Source of the DNA: Apium graveolens
Taxonomy: Eukaryota > Streptophyta > Magnoliopsida > Apiales > Apiaceae
Direction of reading: 5' to 3'
Assembly: GCF_009905375.1 (NCBI RefSeq)
Contig: NW_027417177.1
Span: 62,001-126,000, forward strand
DNA length: 64,000 nucleotides
A program made the position numbers and the translations under genes. Below, in pieces: positions 62,818-64,000 of this stretch. Under the pieces are notes generated by a model that was not told the DNA's origin, ran no database searches, and saw nothing but the letters and a program-made list of their open reading frames with translations. Position 1 is the stretch's first letter. Each line of letters starts with the position of its first letter.

Positions 62818-64000
62818 TCTATACTCTTTATTAATAAGCGAAACTATGTATAATTTGGTGCTAAAAGTACCAAAGTACCAAATTTTGCTACTTACCTCAT
62901 ATAAGTTGACTTCCATTCTCTATTAACTTTATTTTTAACACAACTCGACTTATATTTTTTGTAAATTTAATTTTCTTTTTAGTTAGTGTTCATCCAATCT
63001 TCTTTTTCATTTTTAAAATAAAAATATTTTTTAAACGATTTGTAAATTATATTAAAAAATTATTAAGTTACGTTAAATAAAGTAAAATAACTTATATTTA
63101 TGTTTAATTTTATAAAAACTACAAACTACTAACAATAATTGACTTATATTTTCTGTAAACTTTATTTATTTATAAATTATATTAAGAATTTATTAAGTTC
63201 ATTAAATTAAGTAAAATAACATATATTTACTTTTATTTTGAAAAACTACTAATTACAAACTACAAAGTAAACTATTAACACGAATTGACTTCTATTCTCT
63301 GTAAACTTTATTTTCTGTAGTATTATTTTAAAAATAATTAAGTAATAGCAACTGACTTTAGTAATATTTATTAACTTATAAACTGATAATTATTAATTTA
63401 TCGATCGTATTTGTTACTGTTCATCACAACATTTATATATTTTAAATTAAAAAAAAATTAACAGTAACAAATTTATGGCCTGTATTTAGATTATATTTAG
63501 TAATATTAAATTAAGTTTAATAACATTTATTTACTTTTAATTTGTAAATTAATTTTTATCGATAATTAAGTAATATTAAATAAACTATATTGAAAAGGCT
63601 AATTATAAGATAATTATCAAATTATATTAATTAATATTAAATTGTCTAAAGAATAGAAATTTGGTTCATAAGATAGAGATACAATTCGTTTCACAAAAAT
63701 AACACTAATATGTTAGATTTTTTATATCAAGTGAAACAATGCAAAACTAGAATTATATTGAAAAATTTCATTACTAATTCAATTATTTTATCTACATAAC
63801 TATTTTTTACAAGTACTAATTTAGCATTTTATATTAATATATTAGTTTTAATTCGTGTTTCACACGAATTATGAATAATTCTCTACAAATATTAATTCGA
63901 TATTTTTAGTCTCGGTCTCATGTTTCGCACGGGTTATCAACTATGTATACTAATAAGCGAAACCATGTTTAGCTCCCAAATCTTGGTACTCACTAGAAAA
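62818..64000. mobile_element. Helitron-like sequence, copy C, cut by window end
   Basis: Starts A|TCTATACTC as in A and B. The second internal start (tatactaataagcgaaacca) is at about 63947, and the window ends inside it. Confidence 0.4.

Larger units (their letters stand above)
52469..64000. repeat. Tandem mega-repeat unit, copy C (partial)
   Basis: Third direct copy, cut by the window end inside the Helitron-like block. It has the best preserved three-exon ORF (with intron 1, unlike B) and the most open CCCH exon structure upstream. It shares with B a 28-bp duplication in the GA tract and a few bases near the start of the Helitron region that A lacks, which suggests B and C are closer to each other than to A. 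Confidence 0.93.

Overview
This window is plant nuclear DNA, most likely from an eudicot with a repeat-rich genome. The evidence is AT-rich sequence packed with CACTA, Ty1/copia, Ty3/gypsy, Stowaway, hAT-like and Helitron-like elements, plus broken pieces of plant nuclear genes that keep spliceosomal introns (RuBisCO small subunit, alpha-tubulin, ubiquitin protease, PEX14, acetyl-CoA synthetase). I see no convincing intact host gene, no rRNA or tRNA gene and no prokaryotic feature.

The main architecture is a direct tandem array of a very long unit. The same sequence restarts at 1, 25524 and 52469, giving copy A (1-25523), copy B (25524-52468) and a partial copy C (52469-64000, running off the window). 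Each unit holds, in order: the 3' end of a gene-carrying CACTA element; an LTR-like promoter region with a palindromic VNTR and a TATA box; a three-exon ORF of the 'putative gypsy-type transposon' kind; a minus-strand CCCH zinc-finger pseudogene with introns; a Stowaway MITE; AT-rich DNA with small tandem repeats and a GA tract; Helitron-like sequence; a hAT-like MITE; a short Ty1/copia element; a SIRE-like Ty1/copia element; and then the next CACTA element.

The copies differ by datable events. Copy A alone carries a 4.28-kb CACTA element (12578-16854, target duplication AAA) and a 1.68-kb solo LTR (17334-19008); copy B shows the empty site for both. Copy A lost about 8.9 kb that B keeps (most of the SIRE-like element, a second CACTA end, a LINE-like fragment, a minisatellite, part of a gypsy LTR and the 5' half of the gene-carrying CACTA). 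Copy B lost the rbcS fragment and part of the gypsy-type ORF.

The most interesting content is host-gene capture by CACTA elements. The copy A element carries pieces of NTF2, a TXNDC9-type thioredoxin-domain protein, a ubiquitin-specific protease and alpha-tubulin. The tubulin piece lies inside the protease piece and is fused to it in frame over one exon. A second element (48823-53405, target duplication CCA, and its truncated paralogue ending at 26460) carries pieces of a DeSI-type PPPDE protease, acetyl-CoA synthetase and PEX14, plus rbcS in copy A. All pieces are partial or carry stops or frameshifts, so they do not form a working pathway; the window records repeated capture, nesting, tandem duplication and decay.
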